From positions 1 to 5,379 of the forward strand of contig CANTGP010000234.1 in NCBI GenBank assembly GCA_947653315.1: a stretch of DNA of 5,379 nucleotides, written 5' to 3'. How positions within the stretch are numbered: the stretch's first letter is position 1; every line of letters begins with the position of its first letter. Shown in pieces: positions 1 to 5,222 of this stretch. The notes under the pieces were generated by a model that ran no database searches, was not told the origin of the DNA, and worked only from the letters and a program-made list of their open reading frames with translations. The stretch comes from an uncultured Lachnospiraceae bacterium. Lineage in GTDB: Bacteria > Bacillota > Clostridia > Lachnospirales > Lachnospiraceae. The position numbers and the translations under genes were made by a program.

Positions 1-467
1 TCGCTGCTGATAATAAATTGTGCATCCGTCTTTGCCGCAATTTCAATTTCCTCTACGGTCATGTGGGGATGCCATGTACTGATCTCCATTAACGTATCCG
101 TATCTGCGCATGCCTCAGCAATGGGAAACATGTCAAAGGGACCCTTATCCCCCGGGTGGGTAAGTATGGAAATATCGTTTTCATAAAGAGCCTTAATCAC
201 CATATCCGTATTTTTGATTTTCAGACGCTTTTCACCTAGTTTGAGCCCATGGCCCCACAGCCAGTTGGAAATGCAGTAGCCATGGGGCAGCCCGTAATGA
301 TATCCGGCTATTACAAAATCATACTGGGAATACTCTTCCGGGCTTATGTCAAGATGATTCTTTGTATGAATGATATTTGCCTCTACACTGAGGCGGATGT
401 TGATCTGCGGATATTTTTCCCTCAGCTCCTCTACTTCTTTGCTGGTATTTGCCGCCGCGTATTCCTT
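1..467 (-). pseudogene. PHP-domain phosphohydrolase, internal fragment
   Basis: An uninterrupted minus-strand frame runs from about 467 off the left edge, roughly 155 codons. It reads as a PHP-domain protein (polymerase and histidinol phosphatase type, YcdX/HisK-like), a family of metal-dependent phosphoesterases with a TIM-like barrel that binds two or three metals through His, Asp and Glu. Visible blocks in order are EELREKYPQINIRLSVEANI, AGYHYGLPHGYCISNW, ILTHPGDKGPFDM (the THPGD codons are 147-161), and MEISTWHPHMT. The His-rich blocks and the Glu of VEAN fit the metal-site pattern of the family. The N-terminal part, which would carry the first HxH motif, is missing: at about 460-475 the coding sense switches to a plus-strand permease gene. 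The frame stays open upstream of that point but then reads only the antisense of the permease. The C-terminus lies beyond the window. The substrate cannot be told. The family call is confident; exact function is not. Confidence 0.8.
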
Positions 468-912
468 TGACGGCATCAACTTCTTCCGCGACCTGTTGGA
501 ATTGGATGAACTGTGGGAAACATGGAGATACCTTTTAGGGATATCGGTAAACGCACATTTTTTAAGAATCATGCTGGACACGGTAATCAGCGTCCTGTAC
601 ATGATTATCCGTGTCTTTTTCTCCATCCTGATGCTCTATACCGCCATATCGCTGGGACAGTTGTTCCAACGGCATAAAATTGCGGGTGCGGTTGCATGGT
701 ACATTGCGGAATATGTCATCATCCAAATGGTAACTTCCATTGCTTCGTCCGTACTGCTTTACTCGAACTGGGACAGCATTTATAACTACACCGGTTTTGG
801 TTCAATGTACAACTGGTATTTTTACGGAGGATTCGTATTATCGGCGATTTGCTGTGTCGCGATGTTCTTCCTTTCGGAATATATGTTAAAGAAAAGACTG
901 AATTTGGATTAA
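467..912 (+). pseudogene. ABC-type permease, C-terminal fragment
   Basis: The plus-strand frame ending at TAA 910-912 can be opened at ATG 370, but the first 32 or so codons are antisense to the PHP gene. Genuine-looking protein starts near FDGINFFRDLLELDELWETW, at about 467. The remaining 148 residues are a membrane protein. There is a long hydrophobic stretch from HFLRIMLDTVISVLYMII through RVFFSILMLYTAISLG, a second segment around VAWYIAEYVIIQMVTSIASS, and a last one around YGGFVLSAICCVAMFFLSEY, ending in the basic tail MLKKRLNLD. This resembles the C-terminal half of ABC-2-like permeases common in Lachnospiraceae, which usually have six membrane segments and an ATPase partner. That identification is from memory of the family. 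The N-terminal membrane segments, start and RBS are absent, so the gene is a remnant. Other possibility: any small polytopic membrane protein. Confidence 0.6.
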
Positions 913-940
913 ACGGTTTCGGCTGTCCATCCAAGGCAAT

Positions 941-975
941 CGGGCAGGGGAAAATTTTCCCCTGCCCGTTATTTA
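941..975 (+). terminator. Rho-independent terminator after permease fragment
   Basis: A perfect 28-bp palindrome at 941-968 has a GC-rich outer arm (CGGGCAGGGG with its complement) and an AAAATTTT centre. It is followed by TTATTTAT and lies 28 nt after the permease stop codon. The A-tract centre also lets it form a hairpin on the other strand, but no T-run follows there. Termination of the plus-strand gene is the most direct reading. Confidence 0.8.
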
Positions 976-1046
976 TGCACACAGGCACCCAAAGGAAGAT
1001 ACCAGCATATGGAAGTTTGCTGTTTCACAGCATGCAGGCGACGCGG

Positions 1047-1074
1047 CGAGTAGGGAAAAAATCTTCCCTACTCG
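1047..1074. repeat. Second 28-bp palindrome, possible bidirectional terminator
   Basis: The arms CGAGTAGGGAA (1047-1057) and TTCCCTACTCG (1064-1074) pair perfectly over 11 bp with a 6-nt loop. On the plus strand ATCTTTCCTGCCTTTT follows, which is only moderately T-rich; on the minus strand no T-run follows. The minus-strand ORF 1068-1436 has its TAG inside one arm. The palindrome aligns without gaps to the one at 941-968, with paired compensating changes. It could be a second terminator between converging genes or a member of a dispersed palindrome family. Confidence 0.6.
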
Positions 1075-1436
1075 ATCTTTCCTGCCTTTTCTGTCTTTCC
1101 TGGCATTCCTGCCTTCCGCCTGTCCTGCGCGTCCTTTAATGCCGCAGCCAGACATATCAGAAAACAGGTTCCCGCCAAAAGCCGGTCAAAAGTTTTCTCC
1201 ACTTTCTTTTTCCTTGCCTTTGCCGCCTTCCTGCGGACTTTTTCACAGGCTCTTTTCGTTTTTGCTTTTTCTTTTATTATCCCTGCCGTCTGCTTATCCA
1301 GTTCTTTCCTCCATTTTGCCGTCCGCTTTCTTTTTTTCCCGTTCTTCCCGTTTTTCGCGTTTTTTCCGATTTTTGCTATTCCCATATTTTTCCTGCTCTT
1401 TCCCTTTTTCCGATTGTCTTTTTTATCATCCTGCAC
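1068..1436 (-). CDS. Hypothetical Lys/Arg-rich 122 aa protein with one hydrophobic segment
   Basis: I do not recognise this protein. The ORF begins at GTG 1434-1436, and GAAGGG 7 nt upstream is an acceptable ribosome binding site, which supports the start. About residues 1-85 are extremely basic (runs such as KNAKNGKNGKKRKR and KARKKKVEK). A hydrophobic stretch, LLAGTCFLICLAAAL at about 87-101, could be one membrane helix, and the C-terminal tail is again basic. It lies 111 nt after the sleC-like stop codon, in the same frame, and the frame is open across the whole gap, so it could be a downstream gene in the same transcript or a readthrough extension. The strand is very purine-rich with few T bases, which lowers stop-codon frequency and can produce a long ORF by composition alone. 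The stop codon sits inside the palindrome at 1047-1074. Whether this is a real gene is uncertain. Confidence 0.4.
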   Translation of the reverse strand: MQDDKKDNRKKGKSRKNMGIAKIGKNAKNGKNGKKRKRTAKWRKELDKQTAGIIKEKAKTKRACEKVRRKAAKARKKKVEKTFDRLLAGTCFLICLAAALKDAQDRRKAGMPGKTEKAGKIE

Positions 1437-1547
1437 GTTTTCACCCTTCTTTCTGCCGTCCGTTTTGGTTTCCGCACCAGGCAGGGCAGTCCGCTTCCCT
1501 GTCCCGGCTCCCGCTTTCCCGTCCCAAACTCCATTCTGTTCCGCCGG
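1437..1547. other. Gap between sleC-like stop and basic ORF
   Basis: No independent gene is visible. The minus-strand frame of the sleC-like gene continues without a stop through this stretch (in-frame codons read PAEQNGVWDGKAGAGTGK and on), ending at the GTG of the next ORF. A short inverted repeat, GCCGGT (1543-1548) with ACCGGC (1555-1560), spans the sleC stop codon, but no T-run follows it on the minus strand. Confidence 0.5.
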
Positions 1548-2144
1548 TCAGCCCACCGGCTCGGCGATACGCGTTACCCCTACATAAATATTGGATATTT
1601 GGTACCAGGTAGGATAATCCACCACCCCCGACTGCGGCAGGTTAAAGATGCGCTGGAATGTCCTCACCGCTTCCGCCGTCCGGCTACCGTATATACCGTC
1701 CGCCGTAATCGTGGGAATCGCCGGATAGTTCTGCGCAATGCGGTTTAACTGCTGCTGCATCTGCCGCACCTTATCCCCCGTGGAACCCACCGTCAGGTCA
1801 TATCCCGGCCAAGAAGAAGGAACGCCCGCTATGCTTTCCGCCGAATTGATATACATATCATTCCCGTAATAATACCGGATTATTTCAATGGCGGAATATC
1901 CTTCATCCCCAAGATACTTTGAGCCCCACTGGCTCAGCCCGCTGCACGTCACCCGCTTTCCGTCACAGTAAGACGTAAAAATAGGCTGCCTTACGCCCGG
2001 ACGGGACAGGAAATTCGCAAACACGGTATCCACCAGATAATCAATGTTATCATAAATATTCCTGCCGCGCATCCATTTTTGATCATAGGCCGTGGAAGAC
2101 GTAATGGTAAAATTATAGCCTTGGTTCCGGTACCGCGAGACCAT
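1548..2144 (-). pseudogene. sleC: SleC-like spore cortex-lytic enzyme, 3' part (split gene)
   Basis: These 198 codons match the C-terminal part of clostridial SleC, the lytic transglycosylase that degrades the modified peptidoglycan of the spore cortex during germination. Blocks in order are RNQGYNFTITSSTAYDQKW, RNIYDNIDYLVD, PIFTSYCDGKRVTCSGLSQW, GSKYLGDEGYSAIEIIRYYY (end of the SpoIID-like catalytic domain), and then from about residue 114 a peptidoglycan-binding domain (LTVGSTGDKVRQMQQQLN, DGIYGSRTAEAVRTFQRIF, VDYPTWYQISNIYVGVTRIA). Full-length SleC proteins are much longer. The propeptide-like N-terminus and the first half of the catalytic domain, including the region holding the catalytic Glu of SpoIID-type enzymes, are absent. 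Homology begins at about YRNQGY (near 2135), 7 to 18 nt after the recombinase stop, and the ATG at 2142-2144 has no ribosome binding site. I infer a gene split by insertion rather than a short functional gene. It may be restored by excision. Confidence 0.82.
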
Positions 2145-2167
2145 GGGGTTTCACACAACGCGGAACC
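2129..2167. other. Candidate attachment site at the recombinase/sleC junction
   Basis: GGTACCGCG (2129-2137) and CGCGGAACC (2159-2167) form an inverted repeat matching at 8 of 9 positions around a 21-bp centre that contains the recombinase stop (2151-2153) and the first sleC-frame ATG. The site spans the point where SleC homology ends. Large serine recombinases act on roughly 40-50 bp sites with imperfect dyad symmetry and a 2-bp crossover. Which bases are exchanged cannot be determined without the other element end. The arms are GC-rich and short, so chance symmetry is possible. Confidence 0.35.
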
Positions 2168-3755
2168 GGATTCGTATCTGCCCATCCGTTACCGTCACTT
2201 TCTCCAACAGTAAAAAAAGCAGCATCCTCCGAAAAGCCGTATCTCCTTCCCTGAATTCCTGCTTCCAGTCCCGGCTGACAGCCGCAGCTTCTTTTGCAGC
2301 GGTACCGGAATCCGTCATCCGTTCCAGTTTCTTCCGGTTTTCCTCCGCTTTTTCCCTGCATTCTGCAAGCATCCGCTCCTTATCCCCCAGCAGGGAAGAT
2401 AATTTTTCCACGGTAAAACAGGAATTTCCCCGCAGGGCTTCCGGGATTTCCGCCTCAAAAGTCCGGATGTCCTGCCTTAATGCCGCCACTTCCCGTTCCA
2501 AGGCTTTTTGCTCTTTTTCCACGGCTTCTCTCTGCCGCCTAATCCTTTCTTTCCATTCCTCTGCCATGTCCAAAGGACCTACCCGTTCCAAAAAACGCTC
2601 CACAACCCCGAACACGGCGTTTTCCAAATAATCCTGCGGATAGGAGGAACGTCCCCCGCATTTCCCGCCGCAGATATATCTGCCCGTAAAGGATATTTTC
2701 CTCTCCCCCGCCTTTGTCGTCCACCGGTTCCAATAACTGCCGTTCCTTAAGGGGCTGCCGCAATTTCCGCAAAAAGCCAGCCCGGTCAGGGCCAACCTTC
2801 CGGAAGTGGTAAACGGCACATGGCTGCCTTCCCCGTATAACCGTGCCGCCTGTTCCCCGGATGCGGCGGTTTTTGCTTTCCTCGCCTCCCTGATTTCCTG
2901 TGCCTGCTCCCAAACACGTTTTGAAACGATGACCAACTCCGCCACCTGTTTTTCGGCATACACCCACTCCCTCCGGTCCAGGCGCACCGACCCGTTCCGG
3001 TTCACTCTCCGGTTTATGGCAGGATAACCCATATAAACGGGATTTAGGAGAATCCCCCTTACGGCAGCCGCCTTCCACTGTGCCGAGGCCGCCGGCGGTA
3101 TCCCCTGCCGGTTCAGTTCCTTCGCAATCCTTTCATATCCCATACCCTCATGGACGGCAAGGCGGTAAATCATCCGGACCGTGTCCGCCTGCGGTGCCAC
3201 GATTTCCAGCTTCTTTAACAGCCTCCCATGATTGCTAACCATGCCTGACGGCACCAGCCGGTAACCGAAAGGCGCCCTGCCTCCCACAAACTTTCCGGCT
3301 TTCACCATCTCTTTTTGCGTATCCCGGACACGCATCCCCGTCTTTTTGCTCTCGCCCTCATTCTGCCAAAAACGGATGTAATTTAAAAGTTTATCCACAT
3401 GTTCCTGCGTCTTCAACTGCCCGTCCTTAATCGTCCAAACCTCAATACCCAGCCGGTTTAACGCCGCCACATAAAAACTGTATTCCTCCTGTCTGCCAAT
3501 CCGGTCCGACATATAGGTAAGCAGCACGTCAAACTTTTTTTCCTCCGCATCCGCCAGGATTTCCTGCAGAACTTCCCTCTCCTCCACACTGTTTTTGTAC
3601 GCAGACACCGCTTTTTCCATATATTCCCCGTCAAATACCCAGTCCGGGCGTTTGGCAATATAATCCGCGGCCTCCGCGCGCTGGATGGGGATATCGCCGT
3701 CATGAAGCTGCTGCCTGGAAGATACCCTGAGCAAAGTCCTCACCCGCTTCCCCAT
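2151..3755 (-). CDS. Large serine recombinase (site-specific integrase/excisionase)
   Basis: A 534 aa protein of the usual size for the large serine recombinase family (TndX, phiC31 integrase and SpoIVCA type), which cut and rejoin DNA through a Ser-DNA intermediate. The resolvase catalytic domain covers about residues 5-150: RVSS places the nucleophile at Ser12, and SDRIGR (83-88) carries the conserved arginines. The 'recombinase' DNA-binding domain follows, with GGRAPFGYRL at about 158 and ERIAKELNRQGIP at about 208-220. A zinc ribbon has Cys329, Cys332, Cys362 and Cys366. A coiled coil covers about 396-435, interrupted and resumed at about 455-480; in this family it governs directionality. 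ATG 3753-3755 has GGAGGAGG 9 nt upstream. The gene is complete and no motif is missing, so the enzyme looks active. It ends within about 20 nt of the split sleC-like gene, as integrase genes often do at an element boundary. It follows a small ORF with only 1 nt between stop and ATG, so the two are probably co-transcribed and translationally coupled. Confidence 0.95.
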   Translation of the reverse strand: MGKRVRTLLRVSSRQQLHDGDIPIQRAEAADYIAKRPDWVFDGEYMEKAVSAYKNSVEEREVLQEILADAEEKKFDVLLTYMSDRIGRQEEYSFYVAALNRLGIEVWTIKDGQLKTQEHVDKLLNYIRFWQNEGESKKTGMRVRDTQKEMVKAGKFVGGRAPFGYRLVPSGMVSNHGRLLKKLEIVAPQADTVRMIYRLAVHEGMGYERIAKELNRQGIPPAASAQWKAAAVRGILLNPVYMGYPAINRRVNRNGSVRLDRREWVYAEKQVAELVIVSKRVWEQAQEIREARKAKTAASGEQAARLYGEGSHVPFTTSGRLALTGLAFCGNCGSPLRNGSYWNRWTTKAGERKISFTGRYICGGKCGGRSSYPQDYLENAVFGVVERFLERVGPLDMAEEWKERIRRQREAVEKEQKALEREVAALRQDIRTFEAEIPEALRGNSCFTVEKLSSLLGDKERMLAECREKAEENRKKLERMTDSGTAAKEAAAVSRDWKQEFREGDTAFRRMLLFLLLEKVTVTDGQIRIRFRVV

Positions 3756-3756
3756 A

Positions 3757-3918
3757 TCAGGTATCCTCCTCCAAAATAAATTCCTTAAGCCTTCCGTAAA
3801 ATTCCCGCTGTGCCTTTTCTTCCGGCTGCTTCGGGAACTCCACCGTAACCGTCACGTTCTCCTTCTTATTTTTCTTCTTATAACATGTGCCAAAACTTAC
3901 CGTATCCACCATACACAC
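3757..3918 (-). CDS. Small charged protein upstream of recombinase (51-53 aa)
   Basis: A short minus-strand ORF stops at TGA 3757-3759, one base before the recombinase ATG. From ATG 3910-3912 it encodes 51 residues (MVDTVSFGTCYKKKNKKE, then a beta-like VTVTVEFP, then a helical REFYGRLKEFILEED). GTG at 3916-3918 would add two residues and sits 10 nt from GGAG, a better distance than the 16 nt to the ATG, so I give the GTG start. Small proteins of this layout, a short beta segment plus an amphipathic helix, occur next to serine recombinases in Firmicutes; I recall the pattern but cannot name a family. Recombination directionality factors of large serine recombinases are often small proteins encoded next to the integrase, so that role is possible but only inferred. 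No DNA-binding motif is evident. One-base spacing and the internal recombinase RBS support a real gene. Confidence 0.65.
   Translation of the reverse strand: MCMVDTVSFGTCYKKKNKKENVTVTVEFPKQPEEKAQREFYGRLKEFILEEDT
3765..3772 (-). promoter_or_regulatory. Strong RBS of the recombinase inside the small upstream gene
   Basis: The minus strand reads GGAGGAGG at these positions, 9 nt before the recombinase ATG. The same bases encode the LEED end of the upstream small protein. This fixes the recombinase start and suggests coupled translation of the pair. Confidence 0.85.
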
Positions 3919-4036
3919 GATCTACCGTCTCCTGCCCGGATGTTTTCCTTATATGGTTATGTACGTTTCCCTCCCATTATGTATACGGCGAACCCAAAAG
4001 CATCCGTTTCCCTAAATTCCTAATTTCCCCTAATTC
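3919..4036 (-). promoter_or_regulatory. Intergenic region upstream of the small ORF/recombinase pair
   Basis: This gap should hold the promoter of the recombinase pair unless it is read from the secreted-protein gene. It is AT-richer than its neighbours and contains TATA-like words on the minus strand (TATACATAAT around 3978-3987 and CATATAAGG around 3950). No convincing paired -35 box of the housekeeping type and no full sigma-E or sigma-K match was found. A 9-bp direct repeat, CGTTTCCCT in plus-strand sense, occurs at 3964-3972 and 4005-4013, 41 bp apart. No strong terminator hairpin follows the secreted-protein gene. Confidence 0.4.
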
Positions 4037-4046
4037 CTAATTCCCC
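4011..4046. repeat. Degenerate CCTAATT tandem repeat
   Basis: Four tandem, slightly varied copies of CCTAATT (AATTAGG on the minus strand) are spaced 7 to 10 bp apart, and the stop codon of the secreted-protein gene lies within the array. A similar CCCTAATTT occurs near 5199, upstream of the same gene. It could be a slippage tract or a set of binding sites; no function can be assigned. Confidence 0.55.
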
Positions 4047-5149
4047 CAAATATCGATCGCATGCATATAGGCATCCGAGCCGCGGGTACAGGTCAGGGTC
4101 AGTTTCTTGCCGCTGACAAAGGCTTTGCAGTTATTAATGCTGTTGACCGCATCCAGTTTCAACTGCATTTCCCCCTGCTGGGTATCCAAATACAGCACGT
4201 TCTGGTCCGAATCGTCCCCCACGGTTCCCGTAACGGTAGCCACATCCGATTTATCCATATCCGGCGCCGCAACATTATCCTTTATCCCCACGATGCTGAC
4301 TGCATGGAGGTATGCATCCGAGCCGTGATAGAAGGCCACCGTCAGTTTATTACCGGGGGTAAGCACCATCCCGCTTCTGGTATCCGTGGAAGCATCGATG
4401 GCAAACTGCATCTCACCGCCGTTGGTTTGCAAAAACAAAAAGTTTTCCTCCGTTCTCTCCGTCACGGTTCCCGTTACCGAAGCGGAAGCGGCATTCGCCG
4501 GCGCCGACGGTGCGGGACCGGTCCCGGACACCGGTCCCGGCACGGTTCCCGGCACAGTCCCCGTTACGGTTCCCGGTGCGGAAACCACCGGTACCGTCAT
4601 GGAATCGGAAATGCTGACCGCATGCATATAAGCATCCGAGCCGCGCACACAGACAATATTATAACTCCTGTCCACCACCAGCACGGAACATCCGCTCATA
4701 TTCGTGGTGGAATCCAGTTTAATCTCCATTTCCCCCTGCGGCGTATTAAAATACAAAAGCTCACTCGTCGTCTTATCGCCAATCGTCCCCGACACGGTCG
4801 CCGACGTGGCAAAATCAAGCGTCACCGTAGGCGCCTGCGCTTCCGTGGTAATCCTCACCGCATGGAGATAACCGTCCGAACCATGGGAAACGGACACGCT
4901 GATTTTATATTCCGGCAGCAGGATTTTACATGCGCTGGTATCCGTTCCGCTGTCCAGCTTAATTTCCATATCTCCTTCGTTCGTGGAAAGTTTCAATAAA
5001 TCGGAAGTCGTCCCCGCCATCACCGTTCCCTGCACCGTCGCCACGACTGCCGCCGATGCCTGCACCGCAAGCCGGTTCGCCGGCAGGACAAACACGCCGG
5101 CTGCCAAACAAAGCGCCATACATAACTTTACCATCCTGTATTTTCCCAT
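4037..5149 (-). CDS. Secreted protein with four 63-residue beta-type repeats
   Basis: A 370 aa protein with a clear Sec signal peptide: MGKYRMVK, then the hydrophobic LCMALCLAAGVFVLPA, with cleavage likely near ASA at 31-33. The mature part holds four repeats at residues 38-100, 118-180, 224-286 and 305-367, each exactly 63 long. The shared pattern is TVxGTV, LLxLxT, GEMxIKLD, a Cys or Gly near position 37, and a closing GSDxYLHAVxI. The alternating hydrophobic pattern suggests a small beta-barrel or OB-like fold, comparable in size to DUF5666-type repeats, though I cannot confirm that family. Repeats 1-2 and 3-4 form pairs with linkers of 17-18 residues, separated by a 43-residue Pro/Gly/Thr-rich linker (TVTGTVPGTVPGPVSG). 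No sortase signal, cell-wall domain or catalytic motif is visible, so it is probably released or loosely attached. ATG 5147-5149 has GGAGGA about 6 nt upstream. Function unknown. Confidence 0.85.
   Translation of the reverse strand: MGKYRMVKLCMALCLAAGVFVLPANRLAVQASAAVVATVQGTVMAGTTSDLLKLSTNEGDMEIKLDSGTDTSACKILLPEYKISVSVSHGSDGYLHAVRITTEAQAPTVTLDFATSATVSGTIGDKTTSELLYFNTPQGEMEIKLDSTTNMSGCSVLVVDRSYNIVCVRGSDAYMHAVSISDSMTVPVVSAPGTVTGTVPGTVPGPVSGTGPAPSAPANAASASVTGTVTERTEENFLFLQTNGGEMQFAIDASTDTRSGMVLTPGNKLTVAFYHGSDAYLHAVSIVGIKDNVAAPDMDKSDVATVTGTVGDDSDQNVLYLDTQQGEMQLKLDAVNSINNCKAFVSGKKLTLTCTRGSDAYMHAIDIWGN
4049..5038 (-). repeat. Four-copy 189-bp coding repeat
   Basis: The 63-residue protein repeats correspond to DNA segments 4850-5038, 4610-4798, 4292-4480 and 4049-4237, each 189 bp. 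They are diverged overall but keep near-identical short stretches at their 3' ends, for example GCATCCGAGCCG, in plus-strand sense, near 4070, 4315 and 4633. This indicates internal duplication within the gene. Confidence 0.8.
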
Positions 5150-5222
5150 AATATTTCCTCCATATTAACAAACTGACACAACCTGTGCTTTTGAACCCTA
5201 ATTTGAGTTAATCATACAATAT
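5150..5222 (-). promoter_or_regulatory. Leader of the secreted-protein gene
   Basis: A 73-nt AT-rich gap between the upstream gene's stop and the secreted-protein ATG. It carries the GGAGGA ribosome binding site at about 5156-5161. TTGTGTCAG and TTAATATGG resemble promoter words but are not correctly spaced for a housekeeping promoter, so the gene may have its own weak promoter here or be read from upstream. No terminator hairpin is seen after the upstream gene. Confidence 0.4.

Noticed and set aside
370..466. Plus-strand start at ATG 370 as the true beginning of the permease gene.
   Set aside because: Codons 1-32 are antisense to a well-conserved PHP coding stretch and no RBS precedes the ATG.
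1543..1560. Hairpin GCCGGT/ACCGGC over the sleC-like stop, considered as a terminator.
   Set aside because: The stem is only 6 bp and no T-run follows on the minus strand.
1139..1612. Plus-strand 157-codon frame rich in Phe, Ser and Pro.
   Set aside because: It is the pyrimidine-rich complement of the basic ORF and of the sleC-like end, has no ribosome binding site and no protein-like pattern.
2125..2310. 11-bp inverted match TTCCGGTACCG (2125-2135) and CGGTACCGGAA (2300-2310), considered as a recombination site pair.
   Set aside because: Several 11-bp inverted matches are expected by chance in 5.4 kb, and the second copy is inside recombinase coding sequence.
2539..3078. Minus-strand 179-codon frame overlapping the recombinase.
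   Set aside because: It lies wholly within the recombinase zinc-ribbon and coiled-coil coding region in another frame, and its translation is unstructured.
3940..3990. CATA-containing words tested as sigma-E or sigma-K -10 boxes for mother-cell expression of the recombinase.
   Set aside because: None matches the consensus fully and no correctly spaced -35 element was found, so a sporulation promoter cannot be claimed.
4061..4999. Plus-strand 312-codon frame opposite the secreted-protein gene.
   Set aside because: It is antisense to a protein with a clear signal peptide, RBS and four repeats; its His/Arg-rich translation is a shadow of the repeat codons.
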